Source: Haliotis asinina (lineage: Eukaryota > Mollusca > Gastropoda > Lepetellida > Haliotidae). Taken from it: a stretch of 64,000 bases of DNA. Below, piece after piece: positions 1 to 11,984 of this stretch; within the stretch, counting starts at the first letter, position 1, and each line of letters opens with the position of its first letter. The notes beneath the pieces were generated by a model. It was not told where the DNA came from, did not search any database, and saw only the letters and a program-made list of their open reading frames with translations. The position numbers and the translations under genes are program-made. The stretch lies in NCBI RefSeq assembly GCF_037392515.1, contig NC_090295.1, positions 20,104,001-20,168,000 on the forward strand. The letters are read 5' to 3'.

Positions 1-779
1 ACCTACTGTCAAACAACATTCCAACAGTTCCAGCCATCCGTGTTAACATCTGACAGACAGACAGACAGTATATTCAGTAATACTGGCCACATGGCCTATA
101 GTACAACTGAGGTTGATTGTCGCATAAACAGTCACGTGTTACTATACTTTTGAACAACTTTCGTGGATTTTAAATACATGTTTTAAATACAAAGCAAGAG
201 AACGCACACTACGCATATTTTGTGAGCTTAAGATATTTGCCATTGACTGCTTACAACAGGTAATAGTTTTTATTTCTGGAAGGTATTTAAGAGTTAACAT
301 CTCATACATTTTGAGGTGCCATCGCGCATGATTTCCTAGCGCGTCATAAGTCTTTTGCTCAGATGTTCTATCAAGGTCACGTTATTTAAGGCTACAAAGC
401 TTCCAAAGCTATGGTAGACGTGAGGGACATTTCAACACTTTTGGCTTGTACCACACGTTCCTGAATTTATTCAGATGAACAGTTGATCAGCCTATGTTTA
501 TGACGGGTGCCACGGGTGGAGCAAGATAACACCTGGTGTCATCACTACTTGAAAACATGCTCTGTCATCGCGTTCCATCTTGTAAATTACTGGATTGTCT
601 GGTCTGTTAGAACAATTGTACAATTGACTCTGCTTTTAGCAGAGGTCATATAAGGATGTGGGAATGGCTTTGTCCTTTCAATTCACACTGCGGAACTCTG
701 AATTTTGAGATCATTTCGCAGCTTTGAAAGACATGAGTATGCAGAGGGACTAAAATTGCTTGACAGTTTCCAACACTGT
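1..779. other. Non-coding stretch, no gene seen
   Basis: No open frame or splice-flanked segment here looks like protein. The only marked element is the palindrome ACACCTGGTGT at 529-539, which recurs at 9320 and 30046. The stretch is ordinary AT-rich intergenic DNA upstream of the receptor gene. Confidence 0.6.
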
Positions 780-1085
780 TATCATAGAGAAATGTGTTCG
801 GGGATGTACAATCTTAACGATTAGTTCTAAACGCTTAACAAGTAAACTTCGCTATCGAGACGAGCGTACATCGACATTGACGGATTACTGACTTGGGACA
901 TGCATGTGGATTAACGCTGATTACATAACGTCTATCATAGAGAAATGTCTTCGGGGATGTACAGTCTTAACGATTAGTTCAAAACGCTTAACAAGTACAC
1001 TTCACAATCGAGACGGGCGTACATCGACATTGACGGATTATTGACTTAGGACATGCATGTGGATTAACGCTGATTATATAACGTC
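780..1085. repeat. 153-bp tandem duplication
   Basis: Two head-to-tail copies, 780-932 and 933-1085, both begin 'tatcatagagaaatgt' and run through 'cattgacggatta' to 'ataacgtc'. They differ at only a handful of bases, so the duplication is fairly recent. It lies about 0.7 kb upstream of the receptor start codon and could double a regulatory segment; that role is only inferred. Confidence 0.9.
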
Positions 1086-1792
1086 TGTTATTATTAAACT
1101 TGGGAGTGAAGGTCGGTGTATGTCAACAAAAACTTAGATAAACTTTCAGAGTCAAAATTACAACCACATTGTAGCCACAAAATGTGTTGTTTGGCCGTAT
1201 TTTAAAACTCACAATTATTTATATTAGGGGAAAATAAGACGTTTTTTTATTCTAATGATGCTTTAATGAATACTTCTCTTAGTATCCGGTCTTTCAACAG
1301 ACTGTCAACCTTCGGTTATAATAAGCTTCAATCTTTAGCTTTGCTCGATTTCATCATTTCCCCGATTTTACCTCACAAGTGGCATTTCCGACTATGCGAT
1401 AGTATCCATGGTCCATTATTTTAAAATGTTGTCACTCAACTTGACATTGACGCGCTTCAGGTGTATCCTGTCCCTTAAATATCTGCATTTTTCTTCTACT
1501 GGGCAAATGCTGATGTATGGCCCGTAAAACTGTCATACTATCTCCCACAATCTGAATTTCTAATCCTTTAATCTGTGTGTACGAGTGCATAACAAACACA
1601 TCCACTGTGCCTGTTCGGACATCGTTTCCGGTTTTCCAAACTGGATTCAGGTTACCGTTTGCGATATGAACAGATCAGGATTTGTTGGCGAGGTTCAACA
1701 ACGGTGTAGAGTCTGTACAATTTGTCTCCTAAAGAACATTGCCTACTACGCCAACTAGTCAGTCCTGCTGTGTTCTGCTGATTGTGGTCAGA
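1086..1792 (+). promoter_or_regulatory. Presumed 5' flank and leader of the receptor gene
   Basis: This AT-rich stretch precedes the receptor start codon. I cannot place a TATA box, initiator or 5' untranslated exon with confidence. The receptor frame stays open from 1739 without an ATG until 1793, so 1739-1792 is probably leader. Confidence 0.3.
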
Positions 1793-3022
1793 ATGGAACA
1801 ATTACTGCCGTGGTTCCTTATGTTTCCTTCAGTAATGTGCAATGCTACCTTCCCGTCTCCAAGGGATCTAGTGTCAGAATATTTATCTCAACATAATCCC
1901 TTGTATCATCCGGTGCCTATTTCCAAGTCTACTCTAGAAGTGTCCGTCAGCTTTAATCTTCTGCAAATTGAAAATCTGGACGAATCAAATCAAATGCTGA
2001 CAACCGCAGGATGGTTCTACTTCACGTGGATCCTTGAAGGGTTGTCATGGGATACAGGTAGATTTCGGAATATCACAAGGATTCCTGTTTTAGCTAAAGA
2101 CATATGGTTGCCAGATTTAGTGATATATAATGCCAACAACAATTATGGGCGTCTTGGGGGCGAGCATTTACCTGGCACTATTACGAACAATGGAACTGTT
2201 GAGTGGTACGCCGCAGATCGTCGCTCTACTTCCTGTACCATAGATGTCACTAACTTCCCATTTGACAAACAACGGTGTTACTTCCAGATGGCACAGTGGG
2301 TTACAGATGTTTCCCAGGTTAACTATACATTTCACACTGTGCCCATAACCTTTATTTCGCTCACAGAAAATGGAGAGTGGCATGTTTTGGGCTCGTTTGT
2401 GAAAAAATATTACTCGCATGAGGGTATGTATCAGGTCCTGGAACTGGGACTTATCCTTGGTCGCCGTCGAGCTTACTACATACTTACTGTCGTTTTGCCT
2501 GTTTGCATCCTGTCGGGCCTCAATCTTATGGTGTTCCACGTGCCCCCGGAGTCAGGTGAGAAGATGAGCCTATGTGTGTCTGTGCTTTTGGCCTATGCAG
2601 TTTACCTGGCATCCATCAACTCTTTCTTACCTTCTGTGTCTGACCATGTGGCTCTCTACAGTGTTTATCTGAACTGTATGTTTGTCCTCAAGGCTCTGAC
2701 TGTTGTGGCGTCGGTCTTCGTCCTACACCTTCACTCAGCACTGCCCAAGTCGGCAATAAGAAAACGGTTGACAAAGCATTTGTCTGCCAGGCCCAAGAAA
2801 TACGCATCTGATACCTGCTCAGCTGCTAATCTTCAGGAAGCAAATGAATGCAGAGATGACAAACAAAGCAATGAATTCGATGATTGCACAAACGCCATGC
2901 GTGAGGCAATGTGGGCTGAAACTGTCAAAAAAGTGGACTTGATATTTTTTCGCGTTTTCTTAATGTTGTTCATTTTGTCGACAAGTGGATTTTTCTCCGC
3001 AATTGTTTCCAGACAAGAGTAA
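1793..3022 (+). CDS. Nicotinic acetylcholine receptor-like Cys-loop subunit, intronless
   Basis: A 409-residue pentameric ligand-gated channel subunit, probably cation-selective and at the plasma membrane of neurons or muscle. An N-terminal hydrophobic stretch (1-20) reads as a signal peptide. Extracellular landmarks are the WLPD motif near 105 and the Cys-loop C148 to C162 with the family 13-residue spacing and internal FPFD. Membrane segments lie at about 228-248 (M1), 257-279 (M2), 287-313 (M3) and 381-405 (M4). The GEK before M2 is typical of cation channels; anion channels usually carry PAR. Loop C lacks the adjacent Cys-Cys pair of alpha subunits, so it is a non-alpha type. The M3-M4 loop is short. 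The whole protein sits in one exon, unusual for nicotinic genes and suggestive of retroposition. The start is the first in-frame ATG, which gives the signal peptide. Confidence 0.9.
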   Translation: MEQLLPWFLMFPSVMCNATFPSPRDLVSEYLSQHNPLYHPVPISKSTLEVSVSFNLLQIENLDESNQMLTTAGWFYFTWILEGLSWDTGRFRNITRIPVLAKDIWLPDLVIYNANNNYGRLGGEHLPGTITNNGTVEWYAADRRSTSCTIDVTNFPFDKQRCYFQMAQWVTDVSQVNYTFHTVPITFISLTENGEWHVLGSFVKKYYSHEGMYQVLELGLILGRRRAYYILTVVLPVCILSGLNLMVFHVPPESGEKMSLCVSVLLAYAVYLASINSFLPSVSDHVALYSVYLNCMFVLKALTVVASVFVLHLHSALPKSAIRKRLTKHLSARPKKYASDTCSAANLQEANECRDDKQSNEFDDCTNAMREAMWAETVKKVDLIFFRVFLMLFILSTSGFFSAIVSRQE

Positions 3023-3213
3023 TTTGCGCAAATGTATTCAGACAAGAGTAAATGAGCATGAATGATTACTTCACCAATACAGTAATCAGTTCAAATTCAT
3101 TCTTCCATAATCAAACTTTTCTGTTTCCAGATGAGATGTTCACATCAACAACAGTTTACAACAGTCTTGCTTCACAATCGCGTCATTAAAGTATCGTGTA
3201 TGCATTTTTTCAA

Positions 3214-3219
3214 AATAAA
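3214..3219 (+). other. Candidate poly(A) signal AATAAA
   Basis: AATAAA lies about 190 bp after the receptor stop codon, a plausible distance for 3' end formation. No cleavage site or GT-rich element was verified. Confidence 0.4.
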
Positions 3220-3815
3220 CATAAGTGTAGTTAGCATGCAAATCACCAATGTTGTCAGTACTATTAATTCTGTGTTGATGCCCTCATTGTTTGTGATATG
3301 TATTTGCGATTCAGTGTCTACAGGCTATTGGAATACTTCAAACTGTAATGAGAATGTAACGTCTAATACCAATGTTTCACTGCCTGTAAATGAAAAATCA
3401 TTGAACAGGCACCAACAAGCCCCAGATAGTCCGACCACATTCAAGACGTCCCTCTCTTAACATCAAGAGTAAATGATTGGCGGATCAGAATCGTCTGCAA
3501 GCCGGGTTGCCTTGCGTATACCCTCCTTAAAAGGCTCATAGAACTACCAACAGAAATCAATAGTAAGTACAGCGTTAAAACCGGGGCATTATTTGCTGTT
3601 CACTCGTCATGGTTTTAGATGAGTTTCCATTCATTTTGTTCCTTCTTGGTCGTGTATGGCATCAACGTTAAGCCAATGAAGTCAGTGTCAACCTAAGGCA
3701 TCATATCATGCAAGGTGTTGTTCTGCATCGGTCATCGTATGCTATGGCATCGCTGCTACTGAGCGAACGCCACTCAATATTGTACACGTTCAATGAACAA
3801 AAATAGCAGGCGCTC

Positions 3816-3903
3816 CTTTCACGAAGCAACCTTTACTCCCATTCTTTAACATTGCACTAAGGTTACCTTAGTGACTTACGAGCACCTTAATGCTTTGTGA
3901 AAG
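3816..3903. repeat. Small foldback (MITE-like) element
   Basis: Arms ctttcacgaagca (3816-3828) and tgctttgtgaaag (3891-3903) are inverted with one mismatch. The spacer holds a second small palindrome, AAGGTTACCTT. This looks like a miniature inverted-repeat element; no target duplication was confirmed. Confidence 0.45.
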
Positions 3904-5887
3904 AAGACCCAGGACAACATTCTGATCTCGTTCTAGGTCAGTGTTCTGTCTTTTAGGACAACGCCCGCGATAACCGAGTGTAAATCAACAACGGCCATCT
4001 CCAGCCCCATAGCCTCCATAAAAGGACATGGGCAGTCACGAGCACTGTTCCCCACTCCACTGTACACGTCTGAGATATGAAAGTAAGCCAACCACAAGAG
4101 GCGTGGTCCAGACTGTCTCAATGCCCCATCGGTAGACAGTATGCCTCGTCAAGTCAAAATCAGGAAATCCGGACGGTTATAGTCACTGCTGATCCAAAAA
4201 CGTAAACTCCAAAATATTGCATCTTGTCCCTCTTTAATTCTTCAATGACAGATATAACGTGTTTCAATTCTTTCTTTCAAACCTTTTATTAGAAGATAGT
4301 ACCTCTACAAACTAGTGAAAAGTTACTTTATTTTCAAGCATGCCTTACGTAACGAAAGAACGTTTTGGTTACCGTTACTCATTTCGAAGTTTTCAAATAA
4401 TGAAAGGTACAACCAAAAGGTCATAAAATTCACAGTATCGGCAATTACAATACTGTATACATGAATGGCAATACATTTTTAAAATAAACATCATTTTGAA
4501 AAGCCTCCCATTACTGATTAAGGCATCATATCCTTTGTCAGCAAGTAAGCAATAGGCAGTTTGGGCGTGCTAGGTTTGCTCTCCATGTAGGCTAACAAAT
4601 GTTCTGTCCATTAAGTTTCAATGCCTGTTCACGTATCACGTGTTATGTATCGGTCTGAGATCTGCTTGAACTTGCACGTTTGATGGCGTATTGTGAGAAG
4701 ACGGCCTTCCCAAACCACTGGACTAACACTGATTGAAGCGGCTTGGTATATTTGCAAACGTCGTTTGATGAAGTCATAGTAGAATAGAGATAAACCCACT
4801 GCATTCAATATATACCTAGAATTGTTTGTTGATTGAACAACGATAAATTTAACGCTTCAGATGTCGGTTCACAATTACAATTTGCAGGTAAACAAGAACT
4901 CTTTTCTTACCAAGTCTTGATATTCAAACTGTTTTGTGCATGAAATTATACTTTAAAGTAAATCAGTATATATTGTGGTGTGACTGAATCAAAGGACTAA
5001 TTTGTGTAGGGGATGGGTAAGCGATAGAAAACATGGGCTTATATAATGTATCAATACTGCTGTTTATGCACGCAACGTGCTGGTGCACAGGTTCACAAGA
5101 ATAATTGACGGTACAATACGGTCATGCACATGTACACAGACGTAAAACCATATTGTTAATTTAAACGCCCTTTCGACTGGCCAGATACAATATTTGGTTC
5201 ACAAACACTTTGCTGCGCAGTCTTGCAATGTCTGACGTGACCGTCACAAGATCAAGTAAGTTCCGGAGCATTCCCACACTATCATTCTATCTAAAGAACT
5301 ATTATTACAACCGTGCAGATAAGGGTAGTGCATTTAGGGATTTTAAGTTCCATCTCAACAACTCCTTTATAATGTGATCTGACGTGGAAATGTAGTGTCA
5401 ACACGAGAGAATGTATATTTGCATGGAAACTTCATGAAGGGACATTTTATCATATATTTATCCAGATTCTTTGGTGAATTACAGATGTGGTAACCATAGT
5501 TTCTGAGAGTGCTCAGAAAACTTCAAACATGACGGACGTGTAGCTTTAACTCCATTAGAGACAGTGTGACATTTATTGTCTCAAACTAAATTCAAAATAG
5601 TGCAATTGCTGTCTACAAGTTTCAAAAGAAGTTTCAAAGGTCTAAGATACTTTCAAATAAAGAAAAAAATCACCATTCACCTTTCTGTTACACAGCTGAA
5701 GAGTTTCATGATATTTCTGTATGAAAAGGTTTGGAGTCAAGTTGACATGAGCATAACATGCCGAAAAACATGTTTCACAGTCTTTGGTACTTGAGTAACA
5801 AAGTGACCGAAGTAACGATGCTGAGGGATCAAATACTGACTTTGGAGTGAGCTGCATCATCTGTTTCCTGAATTCCTTTCTAATGGA
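3904..5887. other. Intergenic, no gene seen
   Basis: AT-rich unique sequence with frequent stops in all frames. I see no exon with splice signals, no RNA gene and no recognisable repeat. Confidence 0.5.
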
Positions 5888-6024
5888 CGGTGAAGTAGCC
5901 TAGTGGTTAAAGCTTTCACTTGTCACGCCAGAGACCTGGGTTTGATTCACAGGTGCAGTGTCTGAAGTCCATTTCTGTCGTCCCCCACCTTGATATTGCT
6001 GGAGTAAAATCACACTCCCTCATC
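5888..6024 (+). repeat. tRNA-derived SINE (family B), divergent copy
   Basis: The copy begins with an A-box-like tagcctagtggttaaag, followed by a B-box-like gggtttgattc, then the body 'ccatttctg..gtcccccacc' and the tail 'gatattgctgga' with a decayed CACT-type end. It is the same family as the copy at 56925. The copy is old, with several mutations. Confidence 0.75.
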
Positions 6025-6971
6025 CAACGTTTCTGTAATAATACAAGGGATTCGTAAGGTTTTGATAATGGCCTCATTTGGTGAATACTTGCTGAAACGC
6101 ATCACCACGGGTATGTTACAGACAATGTCATACAAATGCCTTCAAAGATGTAGTGACGCAGTTTCAGAGTGTGGTACTACATGATTTGTAGACAAGTCAT
6201 TTCAATAGACAAGCTGATACCCATGTGACATGTATTAATGGTAGGAGTGGGTTCACTTGCGCCTGAGAGGGCTTGACGTCACACAGAATCACTGTCCCTG
6301 TATTCAGTGTGTGCTCCCTTGAGTCTCCCATACATGCCCCCATTAAGGCAGTGACAAGCTAAAGTGGCAAAACCATCTCCACTTTCAAAAGAACCCTCTG
6401 TCAGATTTTGTACTGTTTAATGAGTGGTTGCTAAATACTGACGAAACCAGATGTTGGCTTTTGGGGGTTTATACTCCTATCCCGTGAGTGAGTGGTTTTA
6501 GAGTGCAGTGTATCACACCAAAGCAATATTACCACACCAAAAGAGGCGATCTAGTCTAAACCCTTCCTCGGAAAAGTTAACATCGTAATAGTTTGAATGT
6601 TCATTAAGACGAGCATCATGTCAAACTTGTAACTGAGCCTTAAGGTGTCAAATCGCCTTCAAGTCATTCCACGTTGCCTGTCGTGGGCAACCATCTTCCT
6701 CGGGTTTCGTCTGTCTTGTCTCCGCTATCAAATGTTTATCACTGCAGAAGACGATACCAAATTAGATGATAAGAGACATGATACGTTCTACGCATTAACT
6801 ACATGGCTTAAAAAATAAACAACAGGGTCTAATTAGCTTTAAAAAGTTATGAGGAGATGACGGTGTGTGAATCGTGATATATCAGGAATGTTCCAAGCGG
6901 CGTTAACACTCACTCACTAAGGAATGTGCCGACTTATTGTACATGACTACTGTACAATAGTCTTCTTTGTT
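6025..6971. other. Intergenic, no gene seen
   Basis: No coding signal. A detached SINE tail (gcggcgttaacactcactcac) occurs near 6898-6917. Confidence 0.5.
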
Positions 6972-7162
6972 GTTTAAAGCCACACTCAACAATGTCCCAG
7001 ATAGTTGGCGGCTTTTTATGAATAACTGATGTTGTGCGAGATATTCCAGTGATCAAGATCATGAGCATCGATTGGATACTATGACGCAATTTGGATCCCA
7101 TGTCATATGTTAGCCATGCCTCTGACTACAAGCATAGGTTGCTGAAGATCACTTCTGACAGG
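6972..7162 (-). repeat. Family A SINE-like repeat, decayed
   Basis: Reads in reverse from a degraded tail (ttaaagccacactcaacaat) through 'ccagtgatcaagatcatgagcatcga' to 'gcataggttgctgaagat'. The order matches the better copies at 33189 and 53790. Divergence is high. Confidence 0.7.
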
Positions 7163-7674
7163 TGTGGCAACAGATGAAAGTGTTTTCACCTGAAAACCAG
7201 CTGGGGGTTCTGGGGGCACAACAATGTATCTAAAGAAGTTAAGGTGAAATTCTGAAATTTGATATCCCAAGAGACCCAGATGTAGGTACTTGATGTTAAT
7301 AAGTCGGACCTCACCTCTGAGTCATTTCTCCCCGAATCTAGACGTATTTCGACTGATTCTATTCTATCCCTGTGATGAAGATTTCATCACTCAACGGTAA
7401 AGACTGATCATTGTGACTGACACAATTACGTGATCAACATGCCATGGCTTGTATGTTGCTGTTGGTCAACTTTTCCATGCCATGAAAGCCACCCTTTACT
7501 TCATGAATGGTGGTCCATGATCATTGCAATGTTATTTCGACGTTATGATCCCTTATTTTTGCATAATTTATATTCATATATATGTTTGTTACAGATTATT
7601 ATTTTACATATGCTACAAATGCTATGAGTTACTATGTCCTTCGAGAGACCCAAGACTTCAAATAACGTCGACCA

Positions 7675-7932
7675 GTGAAGGTTCCGGGGAAGAATAGGCC
7701 TTCAGCAACCCATGCTTGCCATAAAAAGCGACTATGCTTGTCGTAAGAGGCGACTAATGGGATCGGGTGGTCAGGCTCGCTGACCTGTTTGACACATGTC
7801 ATCGGTTCCCAATTGCGCAGATCGATGCTCATGTTGTTGTATTGTCTGGTCTAGACTCGATTATTTACAGACCGCCGCCATATAGCTGGAATATTGCTGA
7901 GTGCGGCGTAAAACTCAACTCACTCACTCACT
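7675..7932 (+). repeat. Family A SINE-like repeat, near full length
   Basis: Starts 'gtgaaggttccgggg', continues with 'cagcaacccatgcttgcc', a duplicated 'gcgacta' block, 'gacacatgtcatcggttccc' and 'tggaatattgctgagtgcgg', and ends in CACT repeats. There is no convincing tRNA head. All of this matches the consensus seen at 22257, 33189 and 53790. Confidence 0.9.
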
Positions 7933-9009
7933 AGTAACAACTACGTTAAGCATATTGTCATGTTTTGATTTAAACTAAATCCACATTTTGAAGAAATTTT
8001 CACGACCTAATTACGTCTATTTGTAAATAGGCAACAAAGCCCTTTCCACATACACAAGACACCTCTGCCAACAGCACATCGACACCATCTTGACAATGTA
8101 TTTTCTGATGCACGATTAAATCATAATGATACCGGGTGTTAGCCATCAGGGACTGAATGGGTTTAATTCATTTCTAACATATACTGTTGTCACTTTCTTA
8201 GTAGGTGGATTCGACCAATGACAACAGTACACTCAGGCTTAACCCACAAAGTTCCCTTTTCTCCTTTAGCCTGTTTTTTTTTCAAATGAACTCTATGGAA
8301 GTTGATGTTGAAATGAACTCACAAGATGAGACGACCAGTTCCTAGATATTTTACAGTGAAACACCTCAAGGAATGTATTACACAATTTCATTTGGTATAT
8401 GTGATTGATACTTAAATCCATTCATCAATCAAATGTAACGCGGAATTATGAGGTTCGCCATGAGAAGTGATCCAAAAATCGTGATCCAGAATAACTGGAA
8501 AATGAAATGCAATTGATGCAATTCAAGTGATCCAGATAATACCATAACGGGACAAAATGTGTCTTAAGAACAGTTTTCGATAATCGTCTTGTTCATGTAC
8601 CTGTTACAACTATAAAACATATTTTCGATTAAATATGACGCATATATCGATATTTGTATCTATTTCATATATTGTGTCACCAGCATTTATGCACTGATGA
8701 AACAAGATGATAATAACAAGGTGATAATGTACTGTCCTTCGGGTGTATAAACGAGCATATTACATCGATGACAATTATCAGAGTCAGAAATATAATGTCA
8801 GTTGTCCACCTGACAAAGGGAACATGTGGCTTTTGTGCGATATTCGCAAACCGATTTATCCGAAAACATTTATGTGAAATGCTGAAACCAAAGGGGTTAA
8901 AGGAACATTTTTTCTCTTTTTTAACATCGTTTTATTTCAGTGACATAAGATAACAAAGAGTACCAGAGACTACCTGTGCTCGATGGTTGGTTGTCTGAGG
9001 CTGCGTTCA
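7933..9009. other. Intergenic, no gene seen
   Basis: AT-rich. One perfect 11-bp inverted repeat (tactgttgtca 8182-8192, tgacaacagta 8219-8229) with a 26-bp spacer is the only structure noted. Confidence 0.45.
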
Positions 9010-9240
9010 ACTGTATTCCCGCTTTATGGTGGCAGTTTGTAAATGCATATATTCGAATCAGGACCAGACAATCCAGTGATCAACAGCATTGGCATCGTTC
9101 TACGCATTTGGGACACGATGACATGTGTCGACAAACTGAGGAATCTGACAACCCGATCCCGTTAGTCGGGTTGCTGAAGATCAATTCTAATTCGTGTTTT
9201 CACGGGTTATTAGCTAAACGTCACACCACAAATTTGATCA
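9010..9240 (-). repeat. Family A SINE-like repeat, decayed
   Basis: Reverse-oriented copy. 'accagacaatccagtgatca', 'acatgtgtc' and 'cccgatcccgttagtcg' are clear, and both ends are eroded. Confidence 0.7.
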
Positions 9241-9600
9241 CAGTTCAAAATAGAAAACATTCAGTTTAATGAACGGTTGGTGCTATCGGTAGGACAAGAC
9301 GTGTTTACCCTTTTCGCGAACACCTGGTGTCATCACTGGTTTTCAGCGGTCCATCTATACATTTTTCAAATTTTCATACATTCTTTGCACTGGCGTGCAT
9401 CTGTATCAACATATTTTTTTTTGTTGCAAACTTAATAAATAGTCAATGCAGTTTTCTTTTTACAAAAAAACTGCATTATCAAAAGGCACAAAGACACCTT
9501 GTTCTGTGTTATCATATAAAGAAAGCATTACTTATTGGCGTATTGTTCGAACAATCACTTTTCGTATGTAAATATACACAAAGAACATGTCACACGACTG

Positions 9601-9792
9601 AATGAGCCTCGATCTTGACCCAATGGGGCATGTCCGTTTCTTGATTGGTCGTTGTGTCCATCAAAGGGATCCTCCTGTACAAAACCTGGCCCAGTTAGAA
9701 GCTGCCTTACACGAGGAATCTCGTAGGCTGCCCCTTCGGAGGATCAGGAGGCAGACTGGTATCAGGAGGAGATACTAGCTGTCATGCAGTCA
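9601..9792 (+). pseudogene. Tc1/IS630-type transposase C-terminal remnant
   Basis: The frame from about 9604 reads DLDPMGHVRFLIGRCVHQR, then PPVQNLAQLEAALHEES and a Arg-rich end before a stop at 9778. This closely follows the C-terminal block of marine-invertebrate Tc1-like transposases: 'PDLNPIEH..', then 'PP..L..LE.AL.EEW..IP...I..L..SM..R'. The catalytic DDE region, inverted repeats and N-terminus are missing, so it is a dead fragment. No intact parent lies in this window. Confidence 0.7.
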
Positions 9793-9958
9793 CATGGAGT
9801 TTTACAACTAGTATTGACCTTGAATCGTGTTTTTCGTCGTGGTCACCACGAGGAGTTTTATGTTCGTGTTGAAAACCTATAATTGCAAATATACAGGGGG
9901 TGCTTAAGAAGGTTCTTTACGGAAACACTGATGTGATCACTGCTACTTTTGATATTGC

Positions 9959-10196
9959 CCCGTAAAGATCCGAATTAGAATTCAGCAAACCATGCTTGTC
10001 GTAATAGGCGAGTAACAGAATCGGGTAGTAAGGCCTGCTGACTTAGTAGACACATGTCATCGTATGCCGATCACGTAGGTGGATGCTCAATATGTTGATC
10101 ATTAGATTGTCTGGTCCAGATTTGATTATTTACAGATCGCCGCCATATAGCCGGAATATTGCTACGTGCGGCGTAAAACAACAACCAAACAAACAA
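9959..10196 (+). repeat. Family A SINE-like repeat with internal deletion
   Basis: Begins 'cccgtaaagatccg' and runs through 'catgcttgtcgta', 'gacacatgtcatcg' and 'tttacagatcgccgccatat', ending 'gcggcgtaaaac' with an AAAC-rich tail. Part of the 5' half is missing compared with the copy at 53790. Confidence 0.8.
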
Positions 10197-11123
10197 ATAC
10201 TTGACTTTGAGACGTAAGAATCAGCAACATTTAAGTCCCAGCTTAATGTCAAGAGAACAGGTGAACGTAAATTGATGGCCCATACATGTGTCATATATTA
10301 TCATAACTCGTCGTCCTTTGATTACTTAGTGCATTCTGAAACAGCCGTTCTTTAATTTCCGGTGTCCATCACTCACGTGGTATGATTCTTTCTTTCACTC
10401 ATAGTTCTATCGATTTACCATTATGACGAGCAGTGCCATTCGACCCACAGGCATTACAATATCATTTGGTCTTTATAATGTCGCTTAAGATGCATCTCTT
10501 GAACTAAAATATGACACCATCAGACGGAAATTCAGTCACGAATGACTCTGCGTCATCGTAAACTTTGTACAACATCTGAAAATAAACCCATTCCACCTTC
10601 AGATTGGATTGCTTAATTTCATAACACAAAGGAGTAAGTTACATGGCTGTTCATTGAGTCTCTATAACACACGTAAACGGGGAAAAGTGAAATCATACGT
10701 GTACATTATAAGTTGCTCACTCGTCACGAGGTGGACATGGGCTGATGCACCCGCTATGTTTGTTTATGTTTATGTTAAACAAACATAGAGGGAACATCAA
10801 CCCATGAGTCCCGATTGACCAGTGAACAACGTATTTATCTTACTGAACACCTCAGTGTTAATTCTGAACTGTTTGAAGCACGGGTATTTCAACATAATAA
10901 GGGGTACCGGAGTTACAATACATTATGCCCGAGTGGAATTGTCTTCAGGCCAATTGAACAGGGTGTGTTTCATTAGTCATCACGTTCATGGCGACATGGT
11001 TACGTTCTTTTAGTTGGTTACACAATAAACCTGTTACGTGAAGAAATAAGTCTAGCAGCGATTTTTAACTTTACAGTGATGGGAGGAGTCCATCATGCGG
11101 GCTTATACTATTCACGGAACTAG
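10197..11123. other. Intergenic, no gene seen
   Basis: No protein signal. It contains the perfect hairpin at 10754-10788. Confidence 0.45.
10754..10788. repeat. Perfect 13-bp hairpin
   Basis: ctatgtttgttta (10754-10766) and taaacaaacatag (10776-10788) are exact reverse complements around a 9-bp spacer. It could be a relic of a small inverted-repeat element; no gene context suggests a regulatory role. Confidence 0.6.
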
Positions 11124-11275
11124 TGAGTGAGTATGGTTTTACGCAGCTTATTCCAGCTATAAGAGAGGGAACACAAGAAATGGGCTTGACACATTGTACC
11201 CATGTGGGGGATTGAACCTGGGTCTTCGTCGTAACGAGCGTGCGCTTCAACCTCTAGGCTACCCCACTGCCACTC
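11124..11275 (-). repeat. tRNA-derived SINE (family B)
   Basis: Reverse copy: a CACT-type tail (gtgagtgagtatggttttacgc), the body 'aagaaatgggcttgacacat', then the complement of the B box (attgaacctgggt) and of the A box (cctctaggctacccc). Full length but diverged. Confidence 0.85.
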
Positions 11276-11984
11276 AAGGAAGTATATACAGGTACATTCG
11301 GAAATGACTGACAGACAAGATGTGATGATGATGATTTGATGATTTAACGTTCGCTATCCGACATAATAGTATTATAGTCGAGCTGATCACCAGTTATTGT
11401 TACAAATTTCATTATAACGCTTGTGGTACATTGTGGAGTAGTCTAATTTATCCTAACGAGATGAAACTCAATACAGTTTTAAGCAATCAAAAAGACATAA
11501 TCTTGAAAGATAATTCCTTGCCAAAACAGAGTACACTAATGTTACTCTGGAACACCTTCATAAACGTCAGCTGATATCACTAATAACATGACTTGACTTG
11601 ATCATATATTTGTAAACAATTCTGCCAAAACTGCCCCTAAACAAGTAAACAACGGCACAGATATCCCATTCAACATTACAGTGTAACACCTATAATAAAC
11701 ACGCAAGTTTAACAGCATTCTTCAAATCATATGTTCCTAAAACAGCTCTATGTAAGACCGTGTCAATTCAAAATGTACGAATGTCCAGCAGTATATCAAA
11801 CTGAGTTTTATGCACACATATAGTATAAATACAGTGGTATAAAGTATTTAATATCAACAGAATTCATTCAGTGAATTTCAATGTGAGTGAGATTTCTGTC
11901 TTCGCATACTACTTGAACATCACTTTCAGAATACAGTTCGTAAATATTTTGTAAGGAACCCTTGAGCAGCTAGGTTTTAAATAT
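11276..11984. other. Intergenic, no gene seen
   Basis: AT-rich sequence with stops in every frame; no repeat family recognised. Confidence 0.45.

Noticed and set aside
2168..2539. Minus-strand open frame inside the receptor gene
   Set aside because: Antisense shadow of a strongly supported coding exon.
3131..3460. 109-codon open frame after the receptor gene, preceded by an acceptor-like ttctgtttccag
   Set aside because: No signal peptide, domain or repeat of a known family; the receptor already has its fourth membrane segment and stop. It overlaps the likely 3' untranslated region.
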